Part shown: positions 12,148 through 23,360 of the stretch, piece by piece | How positions within the stretch are numbered: position 1 is the stretch's first letter | How the letters are laid out: every line of letters starts with the position of its first letter | Source of the DNA: Eledone cirrhosa | Taxonomy: Eukaryota; Mollusca; Cephalopoda; Octopoda; Eledonidae | Length of the DNA stretch: 64,000 nucleotides | Direction of reading: 5' to 3' | Assembly (NCBI GenBank): GCA_964016885.1 | Contig: OZ024745.1 | Span: forward strand, 51,974,492-52,038,491 | Translations under genes and position numbers: made by a program | Notes under the pieces: model-generated | Database searches by the model: none | What the model was told of the DNA's origin: nothing | What the model saw: only the letters and a program-made list of their open reading frames with translations

Positions 12148-15100
12148 TTAATTTACAGACACATACTCAGAGTAGGCCCATTCACTCGGGCCATACTTGC
12201 TTCTCTCAACAAAATGCTGGGAAGAGAGCACTTCCCTCTCTACCCTGATTTTCCTTTTCAAATGAAATTTGAAAAAGTTAATCAGGGCATCACCGAAGAG
12301 GTAAGTGCTCGTCTTCAGCCCTTTCAAACGTGTCCACAATACTATCTCTTTCGCCATGGCCACCAGACAGATAAACACTGCCTGCCCTTCCCGGCTAAAG
12401 GAAGAGGGCGGGGAAATCCTCACGATGGACTCAGCTGATAGCTGGATCCGTCCTGCACGTGACAGCAGGTGCTCGACATAAACCCACGAGTCCGCAATGC
12501 TCGGACACTGGACGAGTGCGTGCAGGACGGTTTCGCAGGACGGCTGACGGCACGTCCATGCCTGTAGAGTGTATCCCGAACTGGCAAAGCTCCTCGGTAG
12601 CACTGCCAGGCCAGGGATTTCTGGAAGTTGTCCATAGGCCCCGGCCCGAAAGTCCTTCCGAAGAGATTGGCTATTTGATTTTCGTCGACGCCTAGAGTTT
12701 CTCCAAGTACGTCGTCGCTCTTCCCCTCCACTAATCCTCTATAGAAAGCCAAGGTGGAGTTTCCACCGATCACATTGCTCGATTGGTCGAGGGCTGTGAG
12801 TGCTGAAGACATTTCAGTGTCCAAGCGCTCCCTCTCGGTCTTCGCTTGACCCAGGACTGCAGCTCCCTCAAGGAGACGAGCTGGGGAAAGATGTGTCTAG
12901 TAAACGGCGACCACACCTGATAACCGTCGAGGAAGAGGTGGAAATGTCGTAGCCTAAGCGCGTGTCTGAGCATCATCAGCCACGGCTTGCCCAGCCCTCC
13001 ACATAGCGGGTGTTGACAGCAGATGGACCGCCTGACCATCGGAGCGCGTCCCTTCCACAAAAAAGCGAAAGAGTAAACGCTCCAGCGCAGTCAGGCGGGG
13101 CTTAGGACAAGGTACGACGGTCAGGCGGTAGTAGATGACGGACGCGATGTACGCGTTAGCCACCTCCGCTCGACCTTTCAGGGATAGCTTCCTCTCCGCC
13201 CATTTCTGGGTGAGAGAAGCCACCCTGCTCGTCACCTCGTCTCAGTTTTTGTCCGTCTGGAGGTCCGCACCGAACCAGACCCTAGCAATTTAACCGCTCC
13301 ATCCGTCCAGCGCCCCACGAAGCTGTTAAACGGCATGGATCTACTCTCTAGGTGCCGAGCTGCAAGCCCACTGACTTTTCCTGGTTGATCATTGCTCCTG
13401 TCACCGCTTCGTATTCTGTTAGTGTAGTGCCGATCGCCTCGCTATGTTTGGCGTTCGACACCACTACGGTGACATCGTCCGCATATGATGACACGAATCT
13501 TCCGCATCCTAGTTCGCGCGGGACCCCCCCCCCCCTCAACGTCTCCAGTTTGTGCAGTAATGGCTTGAGAGTCAATACGTACAAGAGGGACAAGAGGGGA
13601 CATCCTTAGCGGACCGAGCGCATGATGTTGAACGGTTCCGAAAGGTGACCGTTCACTCTCACCACAGAGCAGATGTCGTTGTGCATGGCAGCGATCCAGC
13701 CTCTGAAGACGGACCCAGAACCAGCCGCACCCAGGACTGCCGCTAGGTAACGATGGTCGACCCTATCGAAAGCTTTCGACTGATCTAAATTGATCAAGGA
13801 ACCACCTGTGCCAGGTTCCCTAGCCACCCTCTCAACGATGTATCGCATGAGGTGGAGGTTGTCGTGTATGGATATGTCGGGAAAGGCTCATGTTGCGCCT
13901 CTCCAACCAGACCAGCAACGACAAGCGCCAACCTCTTTGCTAGCACCTTGGCCAAAATCTTGAACTCAGTGTTTAGAAGAGTTATGGGCCTGAAATTATC
14001 TATGTTATCCCCCTTGTTCGGATCATTTCTCAGCGGCGCCACAGCTCCTCGGCTCACAGAGCTGGGAATTCTCCCGTTCTGTTGCCAGATGCAGTAGACG
14101 TCCGCCAAGAGGCCTCCGAACAAGTCTGGCATATGTATGTAAAGTTCATAGGGCAGGCCATCCATACCAGGCGATTTACCCCTTGTGCAGCCAGTCTTGC
14201 CTCCCGTACTTCAGTGGCTGTTATGGGCTTTTCGCAACACTCCGCCTCAGTGGCCGAGAGCCGCGGCAGTCCGTCGAGGTAGACACTAACTTCCATCCCT
14301 TGAATCGGCCCGCCGCTGCCCCCGAACAGCTGGGCGAAGTGTCGCTGGAAAGCTTCACACATTTGCCCGGGATCGAGTAGCATGCGCCCGTCGTGGTCCA
14401 CCAAAGACCGGATCGAGGGTTTGTTGCCACGACGCGCCTCCGCCACTCGGGCCCATTGAACGGCTTTAGTCCCCTCGTGTCTGAGAGCACGCACCCTAGC
14501 TCTGACAACGCAGCCTTTGTGCTTTGCATTGAAGAATTGGTCAAGGGCCAATTTCGCCGGAAGCACGTCGCTCGCGATGCCTTTTCTAAGGGCCTCGTCT
14601 AAATTTCTAACTAGATCTCCCTCTGCTCTATTCTCTATTACTAAAGCCTTACTAAACCTAATGGATTCTATTCTAATCGCTCTTTTCAGAGCAAACCACC
14701 ACTCGTTGTTGACGATGGCCTCCGTCAACGCCCGCTTAACTAGTTCGCTAATCCGGTCTCTGTAGACCTTGCGCGCTAGTAAGGACGCGTTTAGCTTCCA
14801 GTAGCCGGCTCCTCGTCTATGAAGCCTATCTAAGTCAAGCAAACAGATCACGAATTTGTGGTCCGTGTAGCTGACTATCTTGAATTGTGGACAGCCTATG
14901 CTAGACCTATCTATTTCCCTACAAAATACTCTATCTAGATATGATCTGGATGACCTTATGCGATTTGTCCAAGTCCACATTGGCACATTCGGGAAATCCA
15001 ATCGGTACCTGTCAGACAGTTCAAAATGCCTGAGCATGTTGGTGAGGCTCTTGCACCCTCCACCCTTATCCGTTAATCCCACACAGTCCCAGTGTGCATC

Positions 15101-15370
15101 TAATATCCCATTCCAGTCGCCTACTAACACTAAAGACCGGGACGTTCCAAGAAAGGTCTCCAGACGCCGGAAGAAATCAGGCCGCCCTGCTCCTGTCGGG
15201 GCATAGACGGCCACTAGCCTGAAAGCTTGCCCGTCTCCGCTGGTTACGTCCAACATCACCAACTTACCCTCTGGGTCCAGGAAGATGGCCCGTATGGCGA
15301 GATCCATGAGTATGTCCGAATATACTCTCCGGTTGAGAGTCCCTCCTAAGTCTCTGAAATCACCAACTGC
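12148..15370 (-). pseudogene. Tx1-like LINE ORF2 (endonuclease and reverse transcriptase), broken
   Basis: The protein would nick target DNA and copy the element RNA there. The longest piece (15307-14054, 417 codons) holds the endonuclease with GDWNG at residues 63-67, LDRVF at 124-128 and YTDH at 147-150, then the linker leading to the reverse transcriptase. The polymerase continues in other frames: a GLPYELY block and FRPITLLNTEFKILAKVL (14165-13970), LDQSKAFDRVDH (about 13785), and YADD (13474-13485). A C-terminal part (12603-12148) has a Cys-X4-Cys-X7-His-X4-Cys-like segment (CRQPSC...HALVQC). At least four frame changes separate these parts. The extreme N-terminus of the endonuclease, with its first catalytic Asn and Glu, is not visible, so a deletion or heavy mutation near 15310-15400 is likely. 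Unequivocally a LINE; the Tx1 assignment is less sure. Confidence 0.8.
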
Positions 15371-15539
15371 GTTGGGGAATTTCGTTTTAATGTCTGTGTT
15401 TTGTTTCTGTGTAATTCTTACCAGTCTTATGTTCGTTGGTGTTCGTTTTGATTGGTGTTCGTTTTGATTGGTGCTGGTATTATGTAGTCGTGCTGTGAAA
15501 TATCTGTGTATTTAATTATGTAAGTCATTAGTTTCTTGT

Positions 15540-15795
15540 TGTGTGTATTTATTGCCGTGCATTTGTTTTTCTGGCGGTGGGGTGTGGTTCTGCTATTTTC
15601 TTGTCGTTTTTGCTGGGTGTGTGTGTTTTGTTGTGTTTGCGATGCTGGTGCTTGTGTTGGTGGTGTTGAAGGTGTTGTTGTTGTTGGCGGTGGGGTTGTC
15701 GCCGGTGGTGATGGTGGTGCTAGTGTGGGTGGTGATTGTGTTGGTGGTGTTGCTGCTGTGAGTCTCTTTGCAGTAGCCTTTATCCTTTTTTCATT
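15540..15795 (-). repeat. Low-complexity ACC/ACA-rich tract between ORF1 and ORF2
   Basis: Rich in GGT/GTT on the plus strand (15600-15765). In the LINE's own sense it would encode Pro/Thr-rich sequence just after the open part of ORF1. No stable ORF. A similar GTT-rich tract lies inside ORF1 at 16855-17090. Confidence 0.6.
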
Positions 15796-16963
15796 TCATT
15801 CCTCCCTTTTCGAAGGCGACGATGCGATGTTTCTGCGTTTGTGCCTTCTTGAGACCTTTTGCCATCCCTCTCCAACCTCACACTCCATGTCCGATTCTGT
15901 GAGGTCGAGGAGGGGTACCAGCTCCACTCTTTCACTTGTTGTTGTTGGTGATGTTTGCAGAGGAGTCTCTGTTGGAGCTGCAGTTGGTATTACTGTTGTT
16001 GTTGTTAATACTTCCACTGCTGCTGTTGTTCTTGATTTCCGCAGCGTGGGTATGGGTGCCACGGACCTATCGTTCCTTGTTGCCGCTTGTCCTGTTGCTG
16101 GTAGCAGTGGAGCCGGTTTCGGAAGGAGGGGGTTTTCTCCTTTCTCAGGGTCTTCTCGTTGCAGAAGGCCCTGAGGTGAGTCTTCGATCCACAGCGAAAG
16201 CATTTTGGGCGTTTGCCCTCAACACTTATGGGCAGTTGAGTGCCGTTATCGAAGTCTATCACATCCGGGATAGCTTCGATGCACTCCTGGTTGGTTTGGA
16301 TTAATATCTCAATGGAGGTGCCGACCCAATCTTCTCTTACTCTTTTCTGTACTTGCAGTGCAGTTGTTTTGTCCTCGATTCCGACGAGGACAGACGCGGC
16401 CAGCCAAGAAGGGGCCATCCCGGGGGTGGGGAGGTGGACGTGGGTCAGTTTGACCCTCACAATTTTTTGCCCGCAGTAGGAGGGCACCAACACCATTTCC
16501 ACGCTCCTTAGGATCACTAAGGATTGAGCCTTTGCCTCCTGGGGTGTGGCAAAAAGCACGTCTACGGTGGCATATTTCTTGCCTCGTGCGTTTTCTGCTG
16601 CCACACAGACCCTAAGGCTTTTGGTATTTGAGCCTCTGTGGCTCTTTCAACCCTACGGGATTTTGTGCTTACTGTACGGTACGTGACCGTACAGTGCTGT
16701 TGGGTTTCGAAAAATGTTTCGGCTGCCTTGCAGATTGTTCGGTGTACGGTTTTCGTCACCATCTTCTTCGCTTCCTGTAATTCCTCATTTGTTATGAGGA
16801 TGGTTTCCAGGTTCTTTGCCATACCTGCAAACGAGATTGTTTTTTTTTTTTGCCGCTGTTGTTGTTGTTGTTGTTGTTGTTGTTGTCGTCAGAGCTGCTG
16901 TTACTTTTGTTGTTGCTGCAGTACTACGACTACTGCCGCCGCCGCTGTTGCTGTGGTTGTTGT

Positions 16964-16995
<32 letters not shown>

Positions 16996-17371
16996 TTGCT
17001 GCTAATGCTGTTGTTGTTTATGCTGCTGCTGATGCTGTTGCGGCTGCTACTGTTGTTTTCCTTGTCACTGTGTTGCTGCCGCTGCTGTTATTACGGCTGC
17101 TACTGCTATTATTCATGACGTCAGACGAATGAAATGGGTTTTCGTATTTACAGCACATCTTTTTCGTCGTTCTCGTCGACGTGGAGAAATGTTCCATGCT
17201 TTGCACGTGATTTTTCTTTACTGCCGTCGCTTGCGAAAGAGAAGGGAGGGAGAGAGACACATTTAGAGAAGGGAGGGAGAGAGACAATCTTCTCTCTGCT
17301 GTAGTGACGATTGAGGAAGAAGAAGACGGAATGAGTGGGAGTGACTTGTGAAAATTATTTTTCGTAGCCAT
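15796..17371 (-). pseudogene. Tx1-like LINE ORF1 (CCHC nucleic-acid-binding protein), broken
   Basis: A gag-like RNA-binding protein. The pieces are 17371-17018 (Ser-rich N-terminus), 16822-16562, 16604-16005 and 16203-15796, joined by one stop in the CAG/CAA-rich tract and frame changes near 16600 and 16130. The 16604-16005 piece carries a single zinc knuckle, CFRCGSKTHLRAFC (C-X2-C-X4-H-X4-C), directly after a KRPK basic patch, as in ORF1 proteins of Tx1-type LINEs. The first 120 residues are low complexity. The 15796 end is acidic and Ser/Thr-rich. Confidence 0.7.
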
Positions 17372-17588
17372 GTTTTTTTTTTTTTAAATAAATATCGGGC
17401 ACAAAACCCTAGTAAGCGGGTATTTAACCCCGAAGGGCCAAATAACGGGCAGAAAGACCCCTCTCCCGAGGAGGAGGGTGTTTTTGACTACAAATTGGTT
17501 AAAGTTTTAAAAAATTTACAATTGATATAGCGGTCAAAATGTACAATACCTTACAGAGCCGAGCCTCCGTCAACCATGGCATTCAAAA

Positions 17589-17631
17589 ATAATAATAATA
17601 ATATTAACAATAATAATAATAATAATAATAA
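17589..17631. repeat. (TAA)n array 2
   Basis: TAA units interrupted once by ATTAAC. It separates the 5' end of the Tx1-like LINE from the 5' edge of an R4-like 3' fragment. Confidence 0.95.
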
Positions 17632-17909
17632 GGCGCACTAGGAATGATTCCTAAGGGGTCTAATGATTACTTATCGCAAATCCCAGGAAACTCGCGTATA
17701 GGAGAAATACAAAAGATAGTACTAATGGGAACTGCCCATTTACTAAGGAAGATTCTGTCAATATAAGGACATCACAAGTCTAACCACCTAAAGATGCATG
17801 TGTGAGTATGTATGTTGTTTCTTGAACATGGCGGACCTTGTTGTCTCTTGAGGTCACTGGTTGTGACTTGGTGATAACTCGTATGAACATAAAGCAAGAT
17901 AAATGCAGC

Positions 17910-17910
<1 letters not shown>
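17632..17910 (+). mobile_element. 3' fragment of R4/Dong-like LINE (family of copy A)
   Basis: This segment matches 20343-20620, the last 280 bp of copy A. It encodes the end of the endonuclease ORF (block IPKGSNDYLSQIPGN) followed by the same untranslated tail with TTGAACATGGCGGACCTTGT. It is a severe 5' truncation, as expected when target-primed reverse transcription stops early. It has (TAA)n at both ends. Confidence 0.85.

Positions 17911-17981
<71 letters not shown>
17911..17981. repeat. (TAA)n array 3
   Basis: About 23 uninterrupted units following the 3' end of the R4-like fragment. The next element is a minus-strand SINE whose 3' end touches this array. Confidence 0.95.
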
Positions 17982-18162
17982 TGTTTCTACTTTTAGCACA
18001 AGGCCATCAATTAACCAGTACATTACTGGTACTTTATTTTATAGACCCCGTAAGGATGAAAGGCAAAGTCAACCTAGGCGGGATTTGAACTCAGATCGTA
18101 AAGGGACATAACTATGCTGGAAAGCATGGCGTCCGACCCTCTACCGATACTGCCAATCCACC

Positions 18163-18163
<1 letters not shown>
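17982..18163 (-). mobile_element. Full-length cephalopod SINE between two (TAA)n arrays
   Basis: In minus-strand sense it starts GGTGGATTGGCAGTATCGG. It has a B box within GAGTTCAAATCCCGCC, the body CTTTGCCTTTCATCCTTACG and GGTCTATAAAATAAAGTACC, and the end GTGCTAAAAGTAGAAACAA followed directly by ATT repeats. It is well preserved, and the arrays on both sides mean its insertion site was TAA repeat. Confidence 0.9.

Positions 18164-18193
<30 letters not shown>
18164..18193. repeat. (TAA)n array 4
   Basis: About ten units between the SINE head and the 5' edge of R4-like copy A. Confidence 0.95.
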
Positions 18194-18194
<1 letters not shown>

Positions 18195-20476
18195 TTGGCT
18201 CTAAGAAAAACCAGCAAATGGAAATCCCCAGGAAAAGACAAAATACAAAATTTTTGGATAAATTCCTTCACAGAGTCTCATGAGCTGTTAGCCCAACTTT
18301 ACAATGAAATAGTTAAGGAGCCAGAAAAGATACCATCATGGCTAGTTAACGGCATTATATTCTTGCTTCCGAAGAATGATGAGACAAACAATCCCAAAAA
18401 TTACAGACCGATAACTTGCTTGACCACAATATATAAAATGTTAACATCAGTCCTAACTGAATACACATATGACCACCTGATAACAAATGACCTACTTCCC
18501 ATTGAGCAGAAAGGGTGTAAACGAGGCTCATATGGCTGTAAGGATGAGCTTTTGGTTAACAAAATGATACTGGAAGATTGTCATAATAGACACAAAAATC
18601 TATCAATTGCTTGGATAGATTATAAAAAAAGCATTCGATAGTTTGCCATAGAGTTGGATTGAAAAATGTTTAGAAATTTTTAAAATATCCCCCGTTGTCA
18701 TGAGGTGTTTGTCATTCAGTATGAAGACATGGAAAACGACACTCCTTTTGAATAGTGAAACAAAATCACTGGAAGCTGGAGAAGTTAATATTAATTGTGG
18801 AATTTTTCAGGGTGACTCTTTATCACCGCTTTTATTCTGCATCGCACTTATACCATTAAGTAAAATGCTCAATGAAACAAAACATGGATATAAAGTCTAT
18901 GACAAAACCATTAATCACTTGTTCTACATGGATGACCTGAAACTATTTGCAAAAAATGATTAACAATTACAAGGGCTGTTATCCACTGTGGAGCAGTTCA
19001 GTGATGACATTAAAATGGAGTTTGGACTAGACAAATGCGCCAAATCAACGTTCACCAGAGGAAAGCTGCTGAAGCGTTCAGACATTAATCTTGATCGGGG
19101 GGACGTGATAAGAGAACTTGATCAAGAAAAAACTTACAAATATCTTGGTGTTTGTGAAGGAGACGTGAATCAAGCACTCGACAATGAGGGAAAGGATAAG
19201 GAAGGAATGTTACCGCAGAGTAAGAGCAATCTTAAGAACGGAATTGAATGCAAGGAGTAGGATCGATGCCATAAACACGCTTGCCATACAAGTAGTAACC
19301 TACAGTTACAATGTCATCAACTGGTCAAGCACAGAGATCCGTAGGCTCGATACAAAAATTCGAAAACTCTTAACCATGCAAAGAATGCATCACCCTAAGG
19401 CAGATATAGATAGAATATATCTCCCTAGGAAAGAAGGAGGACGTGGGTTAATCCAGTTAGACATTGCGTTGAAAACTGCAACAATTGCATTATCTACATA
19501 TCTAAGGGAATCACATGATTGGATGATCAAACTCGTTTTGAAACACAAAAGCATCAAAAGATCATATTCCATTACAAAAGATGCACAAAGATACAGTAAT
19601 GGACTACACATTTCAGAAGTCCCATTTACTGCTGAAATGGAAAACACAGAAAAAGCAAAGCAGGTAAAAGTAACTGCAAAGAAAGAACTGCTACAGAAAC
19701 TGGCTAAGAAATGGCAAGAAAAGCCTCTGTATGGAAAATACCCAGAGCGAGTTAACAATCCTGATGTTGACAAAACTTTAACCCATCAGTGGTTGGCATC
19801 CTCTGGACTGAAATCGGAGACTGAAGGACTGATTATATCAGCACAAGATCAGTGTCTGCCAACAAAAAATTACCAAGCCAACATAATAAAAAATGGATGC
19901 AGCCCATTATGCCGTGTATGCAAAAAACAACCAGAGACCATTGACCATATAATTTCAATGTGCAGTCCTATAGCTCCAACCGAATACCTAAACAGGCCTG
20001 ACAGAGCTGCACAATACATACATTCGATAATGTGTAAGCATTTTGACCTGCCCCATCAAAAGAACTGGTGGGAGCATCAACCACCTCCCATACATGAAAA
20101 AGATCACATCTCAATCTTGTGGAACTTTAGCATCCAAACAGACCGAAAAATAGATGCAAATAGACCTGATATAATATTGAAGGACTTCAAAAAGAGGGGA
20201 TGCCTGATAATTGATATGTCTGTTCCAATAAACAAGAATGTATCTATAAAAACATTTGAAAAATTGAGCAAGTATAAGCACCTGGAGATAGAAATTGGAA
20301 AAATGTGGAAATTGAGAACTAAAACAATACCAGTGGTTGTAGGCGCTCTGGGAATGATACCTAAGGGGTCTAATGATTACTTATCGCAAATCCCAGGAAA
20401 CCCGCGTATGGAAGAAATACAAAAGATAGTACTAATGGGAACTGCCCATATACTAAGGAAGATTCTGTCAATATAA
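18194..20476 (+). pseudogene. Copy A reverse transcriptase and restriction-like endonuclease, broken
   Basis: The reverse transcriptase part shows PKNYRPITCLTTIYKMLTS, AWIDYKK, GIFQGDSLSPLLF and the catalytic YMDD at 18925-18936. There is a one-base frame change in an A run near 18627, stops at 18648 and 18961, and a frame change near 19170. From 19184 to 20476 one 430-codon frame is intact. It has the thumb, then C243-X2-C246-X8-H255-X4-C260, then the PD-(D/E)XK-type nuclease with RPD at 327-329 and IID at 342-344, ending VLMGTAHILRKILSI. The C-terminal zinc-like motif plus nuclease is diagnostic of the R2/R4/NeSL group. A 1.3-kb intact 3' ORF points to moderate age. Confidence 0.85.
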
Positions 20477-20620
20477 GTACATCACAAGTCTAAACACTAA
20501 AGATGCATGTGTGAGTATGTATGTTCTTTCTTGAACATGGCGGACCTTGTTGTCTCTTGAGGTCACAGGTTGTGACTTGGTGATAACCCGTATGAACATA
20601 AAGCAAGATAAATGCAACTG
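18194..20620 (+). mobile_element. R4/Dong-like LINE copy A, 5'-truncated
   Basis: A plus-strand non-LTR retrotransposon of the restriction-like-endonuclease group. It begins abruptly inside the reverse transcriptase at a SKWKSPGKDKIQNFW block right after (TAA)n, and ends in an untranslated tail running directly into (TAA)n at 20621. This subfamily is clearly diverged from copies B and C at protein level. Dong-type elements of the R4 clade are known for insertion in TAA repeats, and the borders here agree with that. Confidence 0.85.
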
Positions 20621-20643
20621 TAATAATAATAATAATAATAATA
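20621..20643. repeat. (TAA)n array 5
   Basis: About seven units between copy A's 3' end and copy B's 5' edge. This is the shortest of the seven arrays. Confidence 0.95.
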
Positions 20644-23218
20644 CTGAGTGGTCAAATCAGGGAAATGAGAAATTACATTGGAAAGCTTGAGTCACTACTG
20701 AATGGGACACTAAAAACATAGGCACTAAAAATAGACTGGAAATAAAGTACAAAACTAGGAGGAAAAAGCTAAATATTATCATAGAGGAACTGAAGCAACG
20801 CATTGTAGCAAAGAGTGCAAAAATCAGGCGATACGAGAACAGAGTCAGTCAGTATAAACAGAACCGCATGTTCGACAACAACCAGAAGATGCTGTTTGGA
20901 CAGCTTGAGGGCAAATAAAGAGGCAACGACTTGATCCCTGGGGCGGAACAAACTAAAACATTCTGGAGAGGAATATGAGAGCAGGATGTTAGACATAATG
21001 ACCAGGCAGGGTGGATTGAGACAGTACAGAGGGAGATCGGTGAGCAGGCGCACCAACAAACTGATTTGAGTATCACAGTTGAAACTCTTAAGGGGCAGGC
21101 CAAATAGCTAACCAACTGGAAATCACCAGGCCCAGATGGTGTGCAGGGGTATTGGATTAAAAATATAACATCCCTCCACCCGAAACTGACAACCATGTTC
21201 AATGACTGCTTGATGTCAGGTGAGGTACCAGAGTGGTTGACAAAAGGTACCACAGTTCTGATAATGAAAGACCGAATCAAGGGTAATGATGTTACCAACT
21301 ATAGACCTATCACATGTCTGTCCGTAATGTGGAAACTGTTGACGAGCATTGTGTCTGAGGAAATCTACCATCACCTGCACACAAACAACTTGTTACCGGA
21401 CGAACAGAAAGGATGCCGAAAGAAGTCACGTGGTACAAAGGAGGGAATTGCAGGAGGAGACACACTGATCTTGCCATGGGATGGATAGACTACAGAAAGG
21501 CATTTGACATGGTGCCTCATTCTTGGATCACAAAAAGCCTGGAGATCTTCAAGGTGGCAGATAACATCAGACAGTTGTTGGGCAAGAGTATGAGGTCATG
21601 GTAAACAGAGTTGACATCAACTGGAGAATCCTTGGGAAGCGTGAAAATCAAGAGAGGTATCTTCCAGGGAGATAGCCTGTCTCCTCTGTTGTTTGTCCTT
21701 GCCCTGATGCCCTTGACCAGTGTACTGCGAAAAGTGAGAGCAGGATACGGGTTGGGAAAGGGAGGGCTTACCATCAATCACCTCCTCTTCATGGACGATC
21801 TTAAGCTCTTCGGGAAGAGTGAGAAGGAGTTGGATGTGCTTGTTGACACTGTCCGTATTTTCAGCAGTGATATATGTATGCAGTTTGGTATTAGTAAGTG
21901 TGGAGTCATTGTGATGAGGAGGGGTAGGTTGAGCAGAAGTAACGGAATCCAGATACCAACAGGTGAGATGATAAAGGAAATTGACTCTGAGGAAGGATAC
22001 AAGTATTTGGGCGTTCTGGAGGCTGATGACATCAAGAACAAAAAAATGAAGGAATTGTTAAGAACTGAATACATTCGGAGAATAAGGAGCGTATTGAAGT
22101 CACATCTGAACAGCAGAAATGCCATAAGTGCAGTAAATTCCCGAGCTGTGTCTATTATTAGGTACAGTGCGGGAATTCTGAGATGGAATGTTGCTGAACA
22201 AAAAGAAATGGATAGGAAGACTAGGAAGCTATTGACTATCTACAACATGTTCCACAAGAGGAGTGATGCCGATAGACTCTACCTAAGGAGTTCTGAGGGT
22301 GGAAGAGGTCTTATCAGCATAGAGGACTGTGTTCAGATGGAGAAAAACAACCTACACAAATACGTGACTGATAGTAAGGAGCCAATGCTCAGAACTGTAC
22401 TGAAGGAGGGGAAAATAGGCCAGGGGAGTCCAAGGAGGAAATAACATCAAGGAGAAAGAGCAGCCTTCAGGAAAATCCCTTCATAGTACCTTCTTTGAGA
22501 AAACTGAATTTAGAGATCCACAGACATGGAACTGGTTAAGAAGAGGAGACCTTAAAAAGGCTACAGAAGGAATGTTAATGGCTGCGCAGGAGCAGGCCCT
22601 CAAAACGAAGTGGTTGAAACACCATATTTACAAGGAGGAGGCTAGCCCACTGTGCAGGATCTGTGGAGAGAGAGAGGAGACTGTGGCTCACATTGTATCC
22701 GAGTGTAAACACCTAGCCCAGACTCACTATAAGGGCTGGAGACATGATTTGATTGGCAGGGTGATCCACTGGCATTGTGCAAAGTAAACAATTGACCACA
22801 TTCTGAGAAATGGTATGAGCATAAGCCAGAGGCGGTGATGGAGAACGATCAGGTGAAGGTGCTGTGGGATTTTAGGATACAGACGGACAAGAAACTGAAA
22901 CACAATAGACCTGACCTGGTGGTTGTGGACAAAGAAAAAAGTTCGTGTCTGATTGTGGATGTGGCCTGCCCATTCCACACGAGAGTGCAAGAGAAGGAGA
23001 GGGAGAAAATTAACCGATACCAGGACTTAAAGTGGGAGGTAAAAAGGATTTTGAACTGCCATGAAGTCAAATTGATCCCGATTGTCATAGGCGCACTGGG
23101 GACTATCTACAAAAGTGTCCAGGGATGGTTAAAGAAAATCGGCCCCTTCACGCTTTTTGGAACGCTTCAAAAGGCATGCTTGCTGGGAACAGCAAGAACC
23201 CTCTGATACGTCCTGAAT
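20644..23218 (+). pseudogene. Copy B ORF remnant (reverse transcriptase, restriction-like endonuclease)
   Basis: The parts in order are: a basic coiled segment (KIRRYENRVSQYKQNRMF), a KSPGPDGVQGYWIK block, NYRPITCLSVMWKLLTS, AWIDYRK-like, GIFQGDSLSPLLF, and the catalytic FMDD at 21788-21799. Then come the thumb, CRICGEREETVAHIVSEC (C-X2-C-X8-H-X4-C, about 22655-22710), the RPDLVV nuclease core and a C-terminus ending CLLGTARTL. The largest intact piece is 21611-22444 (277 codons). Damage includes stops near 20719, 20918, 20979 and 21106, the 28-bp deletion, a stop at 21602, a frame change near 22430 and a stop at 22785. Confidence 0.85.
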
Positions 23219-23297
23219 ATCTGAGGCTGCAGGTAGTGGCTTGATATTCATTCCAACGGACTTTCCAGTTAACTAACATCAATGACTGAGATTCAAG

Positions 23298-23299
<2 letters not shown>
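20644..23299 (+). mobile_element. R4/Dong-like LINE copy B, 5'-truncated
   Basis: A plus-strand element collinear with copy C (its base 20644 matches C at about 25226) and nearly identical to it, so B and C are one subfamily. The 5' edge CTGAGTGG follows (TAA)n and the 3' edge GAGATTCAAGGA precedes (TAA)n, the same 3' edge as C. It carries a 28-bp deletion at about 21442 relative to C, which shifts frame. Confidence 0.88.

Positions 23300-23360
<61 letters not shown>
23300..23360. repeat. (TAA)n array 6
   Basis: About 20 uninterrupted units between the 3' end of copy B and the putative 5' end of copy C. Confidence 0.95.

Larger units (their letters stand above)
11905..17588 (-). mobile_element. 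Tx1/L1-like LINE, near full length, minus strand
   Basis: A 5.7-kb non-LTR retrotransposon on the minus strand, bounded on both sides by (TAA)n (11865-11904 and 17589-17631). In its own sense it has a 5' region with a GGCCCTTCGGGG block and a short ORF start at 17371. A gag-like ORF1 with one CCHC knuckle follows. Next comes an ORF2 with an apurinic-type endonuclease, a reverse transcriptase with YADD and a C-terminal cysteine/histidine segment. The 3' untranslated part ends in AATAAAGAAAAC followed by ATT repeats. The domain order and the LLNTEFKILAKVLAKRL block suggest the Tx1 branch of the L1 group. It is inactive, with several stops and frameshifts in both ORFs. Confidence 0.8.

Noticed and set aside
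16816..17118. Leu/Val-rich open frames on the plus strand at 15.5-17.1 kb, which look like membrane proteins
   Set aside because: They are antisense to the Tx1-like LINE ORF1 and come from GTT/GCT low-complexity sequence.
20849..21298. Cys/Ser-rich 149-codon minus-strand frames (20849-21298 and 25430-25879)
   Set aside because: Both are antisense shadows of the R4-like LINE ORF at the same position in copies B and C. Their similarity to each other only reflects the duplicated element.
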